Shown: in pieces, positions 22,901 to 33,800 of the stretch
Position numbering within the stretch: position 1 is the stretch's first letter
Layout of the letters: each line of letters opens with the position of its first letter
DNA from: Garcia nutans
Taxonomy: Eukaryota; Streptophyta; Magnoliopsida; Malpighiales; Euphorbiaceae
Assembly: GCA_947685225.1 (NCBI GenBank)
Contig: CANTUV010000012.1
Span: 1,674,001-1,738,000 of the forward strand
Direction of reading: 5' to 3'
DNA: 64,000 nt
The notes under the pieces: generated by a model
Seen by the model: the letters and a program-made list of their open reading frames with translations, nothing else
Databases searched by the model: none
Told to the model about the DNA's origin: nothing
Translations under genes and position numbers: made by a program

Positions 22901-25816
22901 CAGAAATTAGAAAAATTGTAGAGAGCCAAAGATGATTGAGAATAGGACTGGAGGCTTACTTATATAATAGTCTTACAAAGTCTTAAATTGATTAGGATTG
23001 AAATTAGGGCAAAATCTAGAGTAATTTTGCCTCAGACAGGTGATCTTCATTTTGCATGAGCATGCATGATAATATGCATGGGCGTGAAAAATGCTCATAG
23101 CTATGACCTTTCGAAAACCTTTCTTTTTGATAGATGATATTAAATTCGCACGGCCGTTCAACTTGAATTGCACGACTATGTACTTTAATCCTCTTTTGGT
23201 TTCTTTAGACTTCTTTTTTTTTTCCTTCGGCTAATGGATTTCTGGATACACAGTCATGCATAGTGGTTTTGCATGATCGTGTAATGGCATAGTCTTTTGT
23301 TTCTTAGCCATTTTGTCTCCTTTTTATTACAACATCGAATGTAGCACTAGTTGTTATGCTTGCGATCGTGACAAGGATATCATGATCATGAATTTCATAT
23401 GATGAGAAGCTCATGACTGCAATCAAGGCTCTAAGACTGTGACCGAGCTTTGACAGTGCATTTAATGCACTAATTTTGATAAGTGAAGGGAAATCTATCC
23501 AATCTCCATTGCAATGGGAAAACTATGTTGGAGGCCATTTGTGAGTAATTAATACATCAATTATATCCAAGCTCTTGAACTTTTATGACTTTAGAATCCC
23601 ATGGCCATAGACCTCAAAATGCTTTTAACCTTGCTTAATTTGCCACTAAAAAAATTTGGACATACTCGATTCAAAGTCCAAGGGCGTGGATTTTGAAACC
23701 CATGGGCATGGAGTTCAGTCTTTTTTTTTTTTTTTTTTTTTCTGAATCTTTTATTTTCTTATCTCCAATGATATTTTCAAATGTATAGCAATGTATGGTG
23801 ATTTGTATGAGTGTGTGGAGTTATTTTTATCCATTTTGAGCTCGCTTTAGCTTTTTTTTTTTTTTTTAATTTTTCTCAATTTGTAGCCAAAATAAGTTTC
23901 ATCTTCTTACTTTTAAGATTGTACTTGAAATAATAAATATTTTAGCTTTTATAAAAAATATTGATCAAATTTAATTAATAATAATAATAATATAACTAAA
24001 ATAATAATTAAATTATGTACAAAATATGGTTTTATCAACTTTTGAATGTTTTAGCCTTCCAATCTCTAATTGCAATTTTTTCTTATTCTAATTGATATGA
24101 TATTGTGTTTTTTATAACAATTTGTCAGGATTATTTTGGGAAATAATTTTGAAGGGAATGTACCAGGAGGGATTTTTGCCCTTGGAGAGCTTGAGACATT
24201 GTAAATGCAATAATCAAACTCATCTTCATAATTTTCATTTTTGAAGAAAGAACTAATTGAAGATTTTTATTCTGTGTTTAATTCAATGGTTTTAGGTGGG
24301 TCAGTGGCCTAAGGAATCCTGGTTTTGAATTCCCAAAGCAAGAAAATTTGACCTCCAATTTATATTCTTTGTAAGTGCTTATATACATATATATCCTTTT
24401 ATCTGTTAGACCATAAAAAATATAAATTTGTTAAAAATAAAACCTCTATTACTAAAGTTTTGGTCAGAATCAGTATAATATTATATATTAGTATAATACT
24501 TTATCCATACATACACTTTCTTCACTTCTACAATATTTCTGCAGGATACTGAGGAATTGCACAATTAATAATACAATACCTCCATATATTGCTCGATGGC
24601 CTTCATTAACATATCTGTGAGTTTTATTTTTTATTTTTTACTTTTCACATTGTATTAATCAAAACTATTGATTGTAAATTTATGGACTAACCATGAGAAA
24701 AATCCTCAAAATGTCGGGTTTTATTAGTTTAATCTAGACCTATAATTTTTTATTAATTAAACACTTGAATTAATTTTTTCATGTCAATTCTATTCAACAT
24801 ACGTTATGCAGTTGCCCAGTATACGGGGCATGCTTGCTTAGAAGGAATGGTATAGTAATTTATTGTTCCCCGTCACCTCAATTCCACTCATGTTAGGATG
24901 CCATGTAGACTCGGACAATTTCATAACATGTGTTGGAAAGAATTAACTTCAAAAATTTAAGTTTGGATTAAACTAACAAAACACGGTATTTTGATAATTT
25001 TTTTTTATGATTAGAGCTATTTCATAGGACAATTATTTATTCTAGTCATGAACAAAGTGAATGATATCAATTATATACCTGTCTATTATTTATTTATTTA
25101 TTCATTTATTGCATCATGTAATTTTTTGTGTTACAATTAAAAAAAAATAATACATCAGATATCTAAAAAGCTTATTTATTTATTTATTTTGCAGCGATTT
25201 GAGCTTTAACAACTTAGTCGGTGAAATCCCAAAGTTTAATACAAATTTAAATAAGATGTAAGAGACCAAAATTTTCCTGAAGTTGCTTTTCTACTAAAAC
25301 TAAGTGTTGTTTTTTGGTTAAAACTAAATTTGATGTTGAAGTGGATATCTAATGGATTTATAATATTATATATATTGATTTTAGATTTTTAGCAAGAAAT
25401 AAGCTGAATGGGACATTACCTCCCTGGAAAAGAAATGAGCATCATGCACCAAATAATGCTGCTTTTTTGTAAGTAAATATCATGGTTTGTTGAGTTGAAT
25501 TTTCTGTTTATATATTGTAAGTATCTGAAAAGAGAAAAAAAACAATGAATTAGAAAATTTTATTTTCCTCTTTTAATATAAAAGGTTGATAATCGATCAT
25601 GAGTATATATTCCACTGCTAGATAACAAAACCTTGATCGATTTCCCTCTATATACCAATATTGAAAAATATTGAAAAAAAAGGCCTAACAGTATATGAGT
25701 GAGGGTAACTTAGTCTTGCCTTGCAGGGATCTATCAAACAATCATTTCGCGAATGTGCCAAGTGAACGGGTGAATTTTGAAAATGGAACACTTTTAGATT
25801 TTCCAAATATAATAAT
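16962..25816 (+). CDS. Copy 1 LRR exons 3-17
   Basis: Ten exons of 72 nt, one per repeat and all in phase 2, run from 16962 to 24200 (for example 17205-17276, DLSNSQLTGTLPASLGNL). Exons of 75, 72, 63, 84 and 90 nt follow. Each shows the LxxLxLxxNxLxGxIP plant LRR pattern. The ILRNCTINNTIPPYIA repeat (24545-24616) followed by DLSFNNLVGEIP (25195-25257) is characteristic of LRR-VIII-2 ectodomains. All exons here are open. Large introns carry repeats: 20202-21961 holds a copia fragment and 22034-24128 a MITE and LTR debris. The 1266-bp intron 17799-19064 holds only AT-rich DNA. Confidence 0.85.
20330..20900 (-). pseudogene. Ty1/copia gag fragment (UBN2-like), unit 1
   Basis: Read on the minus strand, broken frames give a TYQGLDELI-like segment, a GEFEALRMKD-like segment and a QLKTYGKTM-like segment, in the order seen in copia gag proteins. 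Many stops and frameshifts are present. It sits antisense in intron 10. The better preserved copy is in unit 2 (40368-40559). The flanking AT-rich DNA up to 21960 probably belongs to the same decayed insertion. Confidence 0.65.
22375..22720. mobile_element. hAT-like MITE candidate in intron 11, unit 1
   Basis: Roughly 346 bp, less A/T-rich than its surroundings, with imperfect inverted ends: TAGGGGTATACTTGGGCC on the left, and the complement of the right end reads TAGGCTGTTCATAAGGCCC. Internal GGGTCGAG and CTCGACC words are common in plant hAT MITEs. No clean 8-bp duplication was found. The unit 2 counterpart is 42436-42782. Confidence 0.45.
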
Positions 25817-26500
25817 GTGAGAAATTAAATAAAATCAGTCTCTTTCTTCATATTAATTATGGATTATTTAATTATATTGTTTCTAAATCTTACTGACTTC
25901 ATGTTGTTGGTTGGTAATATACATATATATATATATATATATATTCACACAGTGAGCCACGGAGGTACGTGTGTTCATATCTTAAATATTACTTACTTTC
26001 TGCAACAGCGACACTCTTGCATTATTCCTACTTATTAATTGTGCTATTCTTTCAGGGAATATACATCTCAGAAAAGAAAAGAATGCAAAGTCAAGTGTAT
26101 GTTTACCTTTCTATCTCACTCACAATTCATATATATAATAGGTCTAATCATCAGACAAATTCTCAAATTTCGCATTTCGTCATTTCAATCCAAACCTATA
26201 ATTTTTGTTAATTAAACATTGAGGTTAATTTTTTTTTTTTTAATGTCAAGTCTATATAACACAGGCTAGTGAGTTGTCGAAGTCTATATATTTTTTAAGT
26301 TAATGTGAGGATTTTTCTAATGTTTAAGTCTTCATAATAAAATATAACCAATCATTTTTTATTTAAAGATATTAAAGACGTATTCATGATAAAGCTTCAA
26401 ATTTGAATATCAGTCAAAAGCCAAATTAATTAATAAAATAAAATAAAATGTAAGGTTACATTGCTAATATATGATAATTAACCATTATTGTTTCTTGCAG

Positions 26501-27332
26501 ATCGATCCTTATCTATAAACAGCGGTGGTGATGAAGTGAAGTTTGGAAAGCAAATCTATGAAAATGATACTGCATTATCAAATTTTTATGTAAGTCCGCA
26601 AGGAAATTGGGCTTATAGCTTTTCTGGAGATTACAACACACCAACAATCAATGCAAGTGCTTACATAAAAAACTTGACATGTGGAGTATCCCTTCCTGAG
26701 GCCTATATGTGAATGCTCGTGCTGCTCCTCTCTCTCTAACATATTATGCCTTCTGCTTGCATGAAGGCGAGTACAATGTAGAACTTCTCTTTGCTGAAAC
26801 ATTATATTCAAAAATGGAAGATCACAGTAAAGTGGGAAAGCGCGTGTTCGATGTTCATATTCAGGTAATTGTAAGGTTTTGCATTAAAAGTATGCATTTT
26901 GATATCTAATCCCTTTATCATATTTGCTGTAAAGAATAAAAGTTCATTGAAGCTTTTATAACTGGATGCATGTTAACCAACAACAAGTCAATTGGTTTTG
27001 TGTACCATAAATTTCAATGCTTAGCTACCTCATATCGATATGAATCCATAGACATTAATATAAATAAAATGTTGTAAAAGATTAACTTGTTATATTGTCA
27101 TTGATGTCATTATTTATCCTCATCTCTTGATTCCAGGAGAAGAGAGTTTTACAGGATTTCAACATAAAGAAAGAGGCTGGAGATGCCAATGTAAACTGGA
27201 TTGAAAAATTCCAAACTACAGTAACTAATAATAAGCCATTGAAAATTGACTTTTTGTGGACTGGCAGAGGATCTATGTATAATCCACCTGGTCAAAATGG
27301 ACCTCTCATCTCAGCTATTTCAATAACTCGAG
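26501..27332 (+). CDS. Copy 1 malectin-like exons 20-21, frameshifted
   Basis: Exon 20 (26501-26864) begins RSLSINSGGDEV, the usual malectin start, and runs through WAYSFSGDY. A 4-bp deletion relative to copy 2 (GAGGCCTATATGTGAATG against GAGGCTAAGTTATACGTG...) shifts the frame, with a TGA at 26710-26712. After the lesion the exon resumes in another frame (YYAFCLHEGEYNVELLFAE). Exon 21 (27137-27332) holds DFNIKKEAGDAN and GPLISAISITR. In life the domain would lie outside the cell next to the membrane. Confidence 0.8.
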
Positions 27333-27449
27333 GTACAATGTTGCCTTTTTTATGATATATATACATGTATGATCTATTTGATTTCATAATATTAAAAATC
27401 TTATATTTTTAACTTCATATAAAATCGATGTTGCATTTGGATTTTGCAG

Positions 27450-27569
27450 CTCCAAGAAAACTATCAGCTTGGGAAATAGTTGTAATTGCAGCAGCTTGTG
27501 TTCTTGGTCTGTTGGTTTTATTAGCTTTCATGTGGAGAATGGGATGGATAGGAGACAGAGAACTATGTA
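27450..27569 (+). CDS. Copy 1 transmembrane exon 22
   Basis: A 120-nt exon encodes EIVVIAAACVLGLLVLLAFM, a single membrane helix, followed by WRMGW and a basic/acidic stop-transfer region. It is out of frame with upstream sequence because of the malectin deletion. Confidence 0.8.
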
Positions 27570-27690
27570 GTAAGAAAAACTAAAAATTATTCTATAAAAA
27601 GCTGTAAATTCATTTTATTTCAATAAAATATTAATCTCATTAAATGTTAAGTGTGTTATACTGATTTAAGATTTTTACTTGGAATAGAAG

Positions 27691-30314
27691 CAAAGATAGA
27701 GCTAGAAACACCAGATGGGAAGAAGTCATTCACTGCTAAACAAATAATTGATGCCACTCGAAACTTTAGCCCAAAGATGAAAATTGGCAAGGATGGCCGT
27801 TTTGGGATAGTCTATAAGGTTGATTCTTTTTTCTTATTCACTACATTACATTTTGGCTCCAGGAGAAGGGAAGAAAGAAGAGGAAAATTGGCTTTGGGGT
27901 AAAGGCTTTGCTTTAGACCCCAAAGCAGAAGTAGGCCCCACCTTTTGATAAAAAATTAAATTTTAACTAAATTATTTATAAATTTTATTTATTTTAATTG
28001 GTTGTATTTTGATTTTTTAACTTTCCAACGTATATTTTTTTTTTGTTTTATTTTTAGTTTTTTGGCTTTTAAATACATTTTCGTTTACTCTTTAATCTAT
28101 TTTCTATCTTCTCATCTTTTATTCTCGTGAAACTCTTTTTTTGTATTCATCTTTATCTCAAATTCTAACAAATCTTAATTTTTTTTTATATTGGCTTTGG
28201 ATGTCTGTGTTTTGACAGTGAGAATCACTCACAAAACTAAAATTTTTCAAGTTAGATAGTAAACTCTTTTTTTTGTATTCAATTACAATTTGTGCTAAAA
28301 TATATTATAACTAATTATAAACTATAATTATTTGATTAGAACAAATTGATTATAAAAATTTAATTAATAATTTTGCATTCCAAAAAGTTAGAGAAGTAAA
28401 ATTTAAATATTCTTTTGAATTTTAATAATTTTAATAAATTATTATTATTATTATTATTATTGCTTTAGGCCTCTAAACTTTTTGAGCTGCTCTTGCATCT
28501 ACGCCAGGTTTATGTGTTTTATTAATTAGAGAAAATAAATTAGTGGATTCACTTTTTTTTTATGCCCAGTCCTTGACACCCACAATCCTTTATGTGAATT
28601 TTGAATATAAACTGATATTTGATTACAGTTCATTATTTAATATGTCTAATAATTTTGCAGGCTGAACTATCAAGAAATCTTATCGTGGCAGTGAAGAAGC
28701 TAAAACTTCAGTCAAAAGGAGTTAAAGAAATACGGACAGAAGTTTATGCCAACACATATGTTAAATTGGAGCATGAAAATCTCGTCAAATTGCTGGCTAC
28801 TTATTCAAGAAAAGATCTACACTTGCTAATTTATGAATATATGGATCATGGATCTCTTGAAGAAGTCTTATTTGGTAATTTTCTCTTATCCCAAGAGCTT
28901 TTCATTATTTTGTTAGTGGTATTTAATTATAAGATCAAAAGTTGGTTGTTGCTTCTTATTTTTAGTCCTTAATAAAGGAAAATTTCTTTGAAATTCCAAC
29001 TTAGTGTCATCTAATTACATGTTAAAAAAATATATATGAGTTACGAACAAAATATATGGAGAAAATAAAATTTAAAAATAAAGTTAGCAGAGCTGCTAAG
29101 TGCAAATATATTTAGAAAATATACATGAAATATCTAGACAAGAATGATATTTTCAAGAACATGTGTGTTAATATAAATTTATTTTAAAAATATTAATACA
29201 TAATGTATTGGGAGTGACAAATTAATAAATGAACTAAAATTTTCTGTAAATTAGTTTAATCTACAAATGCCCAAAAATATAGAAAATCAAGCAACTATTC
29301 ATTACACAGAAGAGTGAATGCTTGTTAGAAAAGAGGAGTCTTTCTATAAATTTTATTGAATTGAAGTTGCATCTTCAATATTAAACCGTACAATATATTT
29401 GGCTTGGAGAATTTAGGAAACGCTAATACATCAAATAAAAAAATAACTAAAAAATGCTGTAGGCTGCTGAAAAGAAAACAAAAAAAATACATGTTAAAAT
29501 AAAATATTCGGTGAGACTGACAAATTGCCATAAATAACATCTCAATCCGATATTTTACCAAAAACAATTTAAGGAAAGAAAATCTATCAAATGTTGCCAT
29601 AAATGAAAATATGCAGACGTTGAAATTCAGTTGAAAAATATGTTTTGCATCTTTTAACCTTAGAGATGATTTTTTTTATTGTTTCCTGCAGGATGTACAT
29701 GGCACCTGAGTATGCAACTCATAAAGATGTAACAGTAGCTGTTGATGTCTATAGTTTTGGTGTCCTTATTCTCGAAATCGTTACTGGCAAAAGGAATGAT
29801 GATAATCTCTCAAAACATGACGACCAAACTATTTTTCTTTTAGAAAAGGTAAGAATATAAAGCTCCCTTTTCTATAATCTGATATTCTTTTTTCAAAAGG
29901 ATGATACAAGGTTTCAAGAATAAAGCTTTAAAATGTACTAATAACAAATTATCATATTAAAGAAAAAACGAAAAAATCATGACAATAAATTAACCTGTAT
30001 ATTTTTCTCCAATAACTCCAATTTTTTCTCGTATTATATATAACGTGCGTAGAGCATTTTTTTTATGCAGGTTGCCAATTTACATGAAATGGTAAAAGAA
30101 TTTACAATATAAAGCAACTAAATATGTAGAACCATTTGGTTTAGACTTGAATTATTCTAAAGAAGTTGTCACCATCTTCGACTTGGCAATCTTGTGCACT
30201 AATCAAATGGCTTCTCTTAGGCCTGCAATATCAGATGTTATTAGTGTGCTTAAAGGAGAAAAATCAGTGGAGAATGTTTCTAAGAATAAGGTCAAAGACT
30301 CCTCCTCCCTGTAA
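27691..30314 (+). CDS. Copy 1 kinase exons 23, 24, 26, 27; catalytic-loop exon missing
   Basis: Exon 23 (27691-27818) holds a glycine-loop-like IGKDGRFGIVYK. Exon 24 (28661-28874) holds the ATP-anchoring lysine in VAVKKL. Exon 26 (29692-29848) holds MAPEYATHKD and DVYSFGVLILEIVTGK. Exon 27 begins at 30071. The 241-nt exon carrying HRD is absent: 29639/29640 joins sequence that in unit 2 lies 2082 bp apart, with a 4-bp AAAT microhomology. Because 241 is not a multiple of 3, direct joining of exons 24 and 26 is out of frame. Exon 27 has a further 5-bp deletion and stops at 30110-30112. It cannot encode a working kinase. Confidence 0.85.
28439..28461. repeat. (ATT)n microsatellite, unit 1
   Basis: About 7 repeats of ATT in intron 23. 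The unit 2 counterpart (54227-54259) is longer, so the array changed length after duplication. Confidence 0.8.
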
Positions 30315-30723
30315 TATATTTGGAGTTTTATAATTAGGTGTGAGATTCGCAGAGACAGGATTTGAGATTTGTTGAGTGAGCTTTGCTTGGTTTCATTCAC
30401 TTGTTGCTATTTCCTCTTGTTTTTTATTTACGTGAGACTCTACCTCTCTGTATTTTGTGCCCTTCCTTCCAAAGGGTAATGAAAATATAACGGTTTGATT
30501 GTGTATAAATCATCATTGTGAAGTGAAGAAAAGGGAAAAGATAACTGTATGAAATTGTTAATACATGCATTTAAATGATATTTATAGTTTAAAAGAATAG
30601 TAAGCTTGATTGAACATAAACTTCTTGTCTATATATCTGGGGTATAATGTGAACTTAATTTTTTTTAAGTTGACTAATGGAAAGCTGATGTAGTAGCATT
30701 TTTATGTTAATACTGCATCAGCT

Positions 30724-30731
30724 CTTTAATT
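30724..30731. other. Empty hAT insertion site in unit 1
   Basis: CTTTAATT occurs once here in AGCTCTTTAATTAGTTAAAA. In unit 2 the same eight bases are duplicated around the 3304-bp hAT element. There is no excision footprint. Confidence 0.92.
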
Positions 30732-30791
30732 AGTTAAAATGTGACGTAGCAGCACTATGTATAGTATATAAATATATGCATCACATGTTAG

Positions 30792-31330
30792 CAGGGATGG
30801 TAGTAGGTAGGGTATTTACCAAAATTATCATATTCGAATTCGAATCCATTTAGTTTTTAAACTATCCATATTTGTTTAAATCCGATTATAGTTATACATA
30901 TACTATTTTCAAACTCGTTTATTATTTTCTGTTTATTATTCGAACTTATTTAGTTATCTATTTAAATATAAAAATTTTAAAATATTATAAAATTTAATTT
31001 ATAAATTATATTTTTTTAATTAAATAATGATAAATAAGAATTTAATATTAATATAATTTTATAAAAAATAATTTTATACTATATAATTTTATAATTAAAA
31101 TAAAATATAATAAATATATATTTAAAATTTTAATAAAATATAATTAATATATAATTGGATTCAGGGTATCCAAGAATCTAAATCTGAATTCAAACTCTAT
31201 CCAAATCTGACACAGGTAGTAAAAATATTACTCGTATTCTTCTAAATTTATTTATAAATTATCCATATTCTATATAAATAGATTGAAATAGATCGGGTAT
31301 CCGAAAATATTTGATCCGTTGTCATCCCTG
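30792..31330. mobile_element. hAT-type MITE, unit 1 (539 bp)
   Basis: The left end is CAGGGATGGTAG and the complement of the right end is CAGGGATGACAAC, a hAT-like inverted repeat. A perfect 8-bp target duplication, CATGTTAG, flanks it (30784-30791 and 31331-31338). There is no coding capacity and the interior is A/T-rich. The element predates the duplication, since unit 2 has it at the same place. Confidence 0.85.
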
Positions 31331-31439
31331 CATGTTAGCACCTTAGTAGATATGTGCACCATGTCAGTTCCTAATATCATTTTTGTTGATAAAAATGTTA
31401 ATTCTAGGGATTGCACCTTAGGTGCAAGGCCAGATAACT

Positions 31440-32276
31440 AATGCTTAGCAAGTTCAGAATTATGTATCAGCTACGCTCCATCATCAATTGGTATATAGAT
31501 TACAAGATCATGTAATCAATATAGTCACTTGTGAATTTTCCATAGATACTTTGTGTATTTATTCTGATACAGATTCTACCCCTACGATTGTTCAGACCTC
31601 TAGACAATTACCTAGAGAAGAGCTTACTAAACTCATTCCTTTGGAATGGGTTACTAATTATGAGAAGATATAGCAGAAACAAGAACCTGTTCAGACTAGA
31701 GATTCTAAATTCATTAAACATGTTGATGGAACTGTTAAGATAGTTTTTTCTGCTCTTACAAATTCTGGCTTAGCTCCAATAATTTTTCATAGCTATATGA
31801 TAACTCCTGTTTCTTTTCCAAGAGAAAAGGGAGTTGCAATTTACAGTTTTAATCATATAGGTAGGTAGATCTATGCAACAAAGATGAAGGGTCATTTTAT
31901 TTGTGATACTTTTGGATCTGAAAATTATGAACCGGGGTATATGTGTTTTGAAAATGGTGAAACCTGTTACCTTCAGACACCTAAAATTACAGGACCTAAG
32001 AGATTTTTCTCTTACTGTAAAACTCAATGCTCTCACCATAAAAAAATCTCCACCTCCAGAAGATGATCAACCGTGGATAGCTATTAATCCAGACCTTTAG
32101 AAAAAAGATTACCCTTCACCTTTAGCCTTTTACGATGAAGCTTTAAAAATCCTTGATAAAGAAGGCTTACTGGAAGTTCTAAAACCATCATCAATCCCTC
32201 CACCAAAAATTCAACCTAAAACGTGTATCCCTAAGAATTTAGTTCCTCTGACATCTATACAACCTTTGTGTATGAT
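31440..32276 (+). pseudogene. Probable endogenous pararetrovirus-like fragment, unit 1
   Basis: Successive short frames give a protein-like series interrupted by stops at about 31671 and 31866 and a frameshift near 32040, with segments such as SFPREKGVAIYSFNHI and MCFENGETCYLQTPKITGP. Residue composition and conservation between the two units show real former coding sequence. I associate it with the plant pararetrovirus remnants in this window, but the match to a particular viral protein is uncertain. It is cut at 32276 by the unit 1 breakpoint. Confidence 0.5.
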
Positions 32277-33200
32277 AGGCATGAGGATTAGAGCAAAAAC
32301 AAAAAATTAGCTTACAATTGTCAACAAAAGATAACAATGGATGGCTACCTAATTTGCTAATTCTTGTCAAAGAATGGCAACAATGGTTGGCTACTAATTT
32401 GCTCATTTTTGTTAAAAAAAAATGCCAACAATGGTTGGCTAACTAATTTTGTCAAAAAATGCTAACTTAGACCAAAACAAAATTCAAGTCAAATTAACAT
32501 ACATTAACTAATTGAGGAATAATTTAGTGATTTACCATAAATTTATGAAAAAATTTAAATAAATTATTATTTCATCCCCATTTGATGATGTTCATATTAA
32601 TCTTGAAACTCACATTGAAGTCTTAAAATAAGAAAAAGATGTGCAATAAGTATAAGTGCAAGAAGCTGGAAATTTGATTCAAATTAAAGTACCCAGAGTT
32701 GAAGAAATTAAGGAATTTGATCGTGATTATGTTTTGCCAACATTGTCTCTAACCAATTTTGTTATGCTCAATGATTTCTATGATATTATTCTTACATAAT
32801 TTCATATTTGTTATATGGTTCAAATTGTCAACTTTGACAAAGGAGAAATATGACAACATTATATAATGTTAATAATCTTTCTTTAATACTGTATAGTTCA
32901 TGGACGAATCCACATCAACAAGGAAGCAAAGGTTCTACATGTCTTATGTCCATTGTTAACATAGGACATGATTTGAGAACGAATCATCTCGAAGAAGGGG
33001 AGTATGATGTGATCCTAAGGTCATTCTTGATCTATTATAAGGAAGACCATACTTTAAAGAATGATAATTTGCTAGATCTTGGAAGATTTAAAGATTGGTT
33101 TGGTTCTAGCAGATTAAAGAATGATTATGCAAGACCTTTGGAGAATTTTGGCTACCTTTGAAGAATGCAAGAAGGACTCTAACTGCAAGCTTGGGCTTCT
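32277..33200 (+). pseudogene. LTR-retrotransposon remnant at the duplication junction
   Basis: A degenerate segment is open at 32850-33161 (103 codons) and contains IGHDLRTNHLEEGEYDVI. This resembles the DLRTNxFxEGxxDV sequence found near the 3' end of many plant gypsy polyproteins. Upstream 32580-32830 has gag/pol-like composition with stops. Family assignment is tentative. Confidence 0.4.
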
Positions 33201-33429
33201 ATAATCAATTTAAGACCTGAAGAATTTCAGCGCAGCTCAGAATGTCTAGCGGTCATGCCACGACCATAATGGTCTTTATATAGCTATTGCATTCAGTCTC
33301 ACAATCATAAGTTTCGCTTCAAGCTCTACTATGTCATTATTATTATCTTGCACCCAACCTCAGGTCACACCATATCATGCGCCCAGCCTCGTTGTTGCAC
33401 AAATCACCGAGAACCCTACTATGCTCCAA

Positions 33430-33800
33430 CAGACCAGTTTTGTATTTTTATTTATTTTGATATTTTTATTTCTTCTTTAGGATATTACACTAGGGTATTC
33501 TTATTTAGGATTAGTATTAGTTGTGATAATGGATTATATAAAGATTCATTAGATTTTCCTAAATTTATTAGATTTCTTAGTAGATTAAGAAAAGTTTGAT
33601 TTGATTTCTAAATAACCTTATTTTCTATTAGGTTAATGTTTCTCCTATAGCCTATATAAAGGAAGATATTTTTGCATTGTAAGACAAGTTTTTGATTGAT
33701 TAATAAAAATTAGAAACTTTGCTCTTGTGAGAGATTCAACATCAATTGTTCATTGATTTTTATTTAAATTAATTTTCACACATAGAGTTAACTGCTTGAA
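33430..33800 (+). mobile_element. LTR-like sequence with TATA box
   Basis: CCTATATAAAGG at about 33650-33661 is followed by GCATTGTAAGACAAG and AATAAAAATTAG, the order of a U3-R-U5 promoter and polyadenylation region. It follows the retroelement remnant, as expected of a 3' LTR. Ends were not determined. Confidence 0.4.

Larger units (their letters stand above)
13983..30314 (+). pseudogene. LRR-malectin receptor-like kinase, copy 1 (broken)
   Basis: This is a plant LRR-VIII-2 type receptor kinase: signal peptide, LRR ectodomain, malectin-like domain, one transmembrane helix and a cytoplasmic Ser/Thr kinase. Exon phases join correctly throughout the LRR part. Coding exons by inspection: 13983-14142, 14647-14797, 16962-17033, 17205-17276, 17508-17579, 17727-17798, 19065-19136, 19496-19567, 19785-19856, 20130-20201, 21962-22033, 24129-24200, 24296-24370, 24545-24616, 25195-25257, 25385-25468, 25727-25816, 25953-25964, 26056-26096, 26501-26864, 27137-27332, 27450-27569, 27691-27818, 28661-28874, 29692-29848, 30071-30314. 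Three lesions kill it: a 4-bp deletion near 26703 (stop at 26710-26712), loss of the catalytic-loop exon at about 29639, and a 5-bp deletion near 30099 (stop at 30110-30112). A truncated secreted LRR protein could still be made. An automatic annotation might list it as a gene. Confidence 0.85.
16232..32276 (+). repeat. Tandem duplication unit 1
   Basis: This segment is repeated as 36351-63410. Introns as well as exons match with few differences, for example 16962-19136 against 36997-39170. It starts at TGTATCACC in intron 2 and ends within a pararetrovirus-like remnant. Unit 1 lacks three blocks present in unit 2: 5.58 kb in intron 11, 2.08 kb around exon 25, and the hAT element. Confidence 0.93.
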
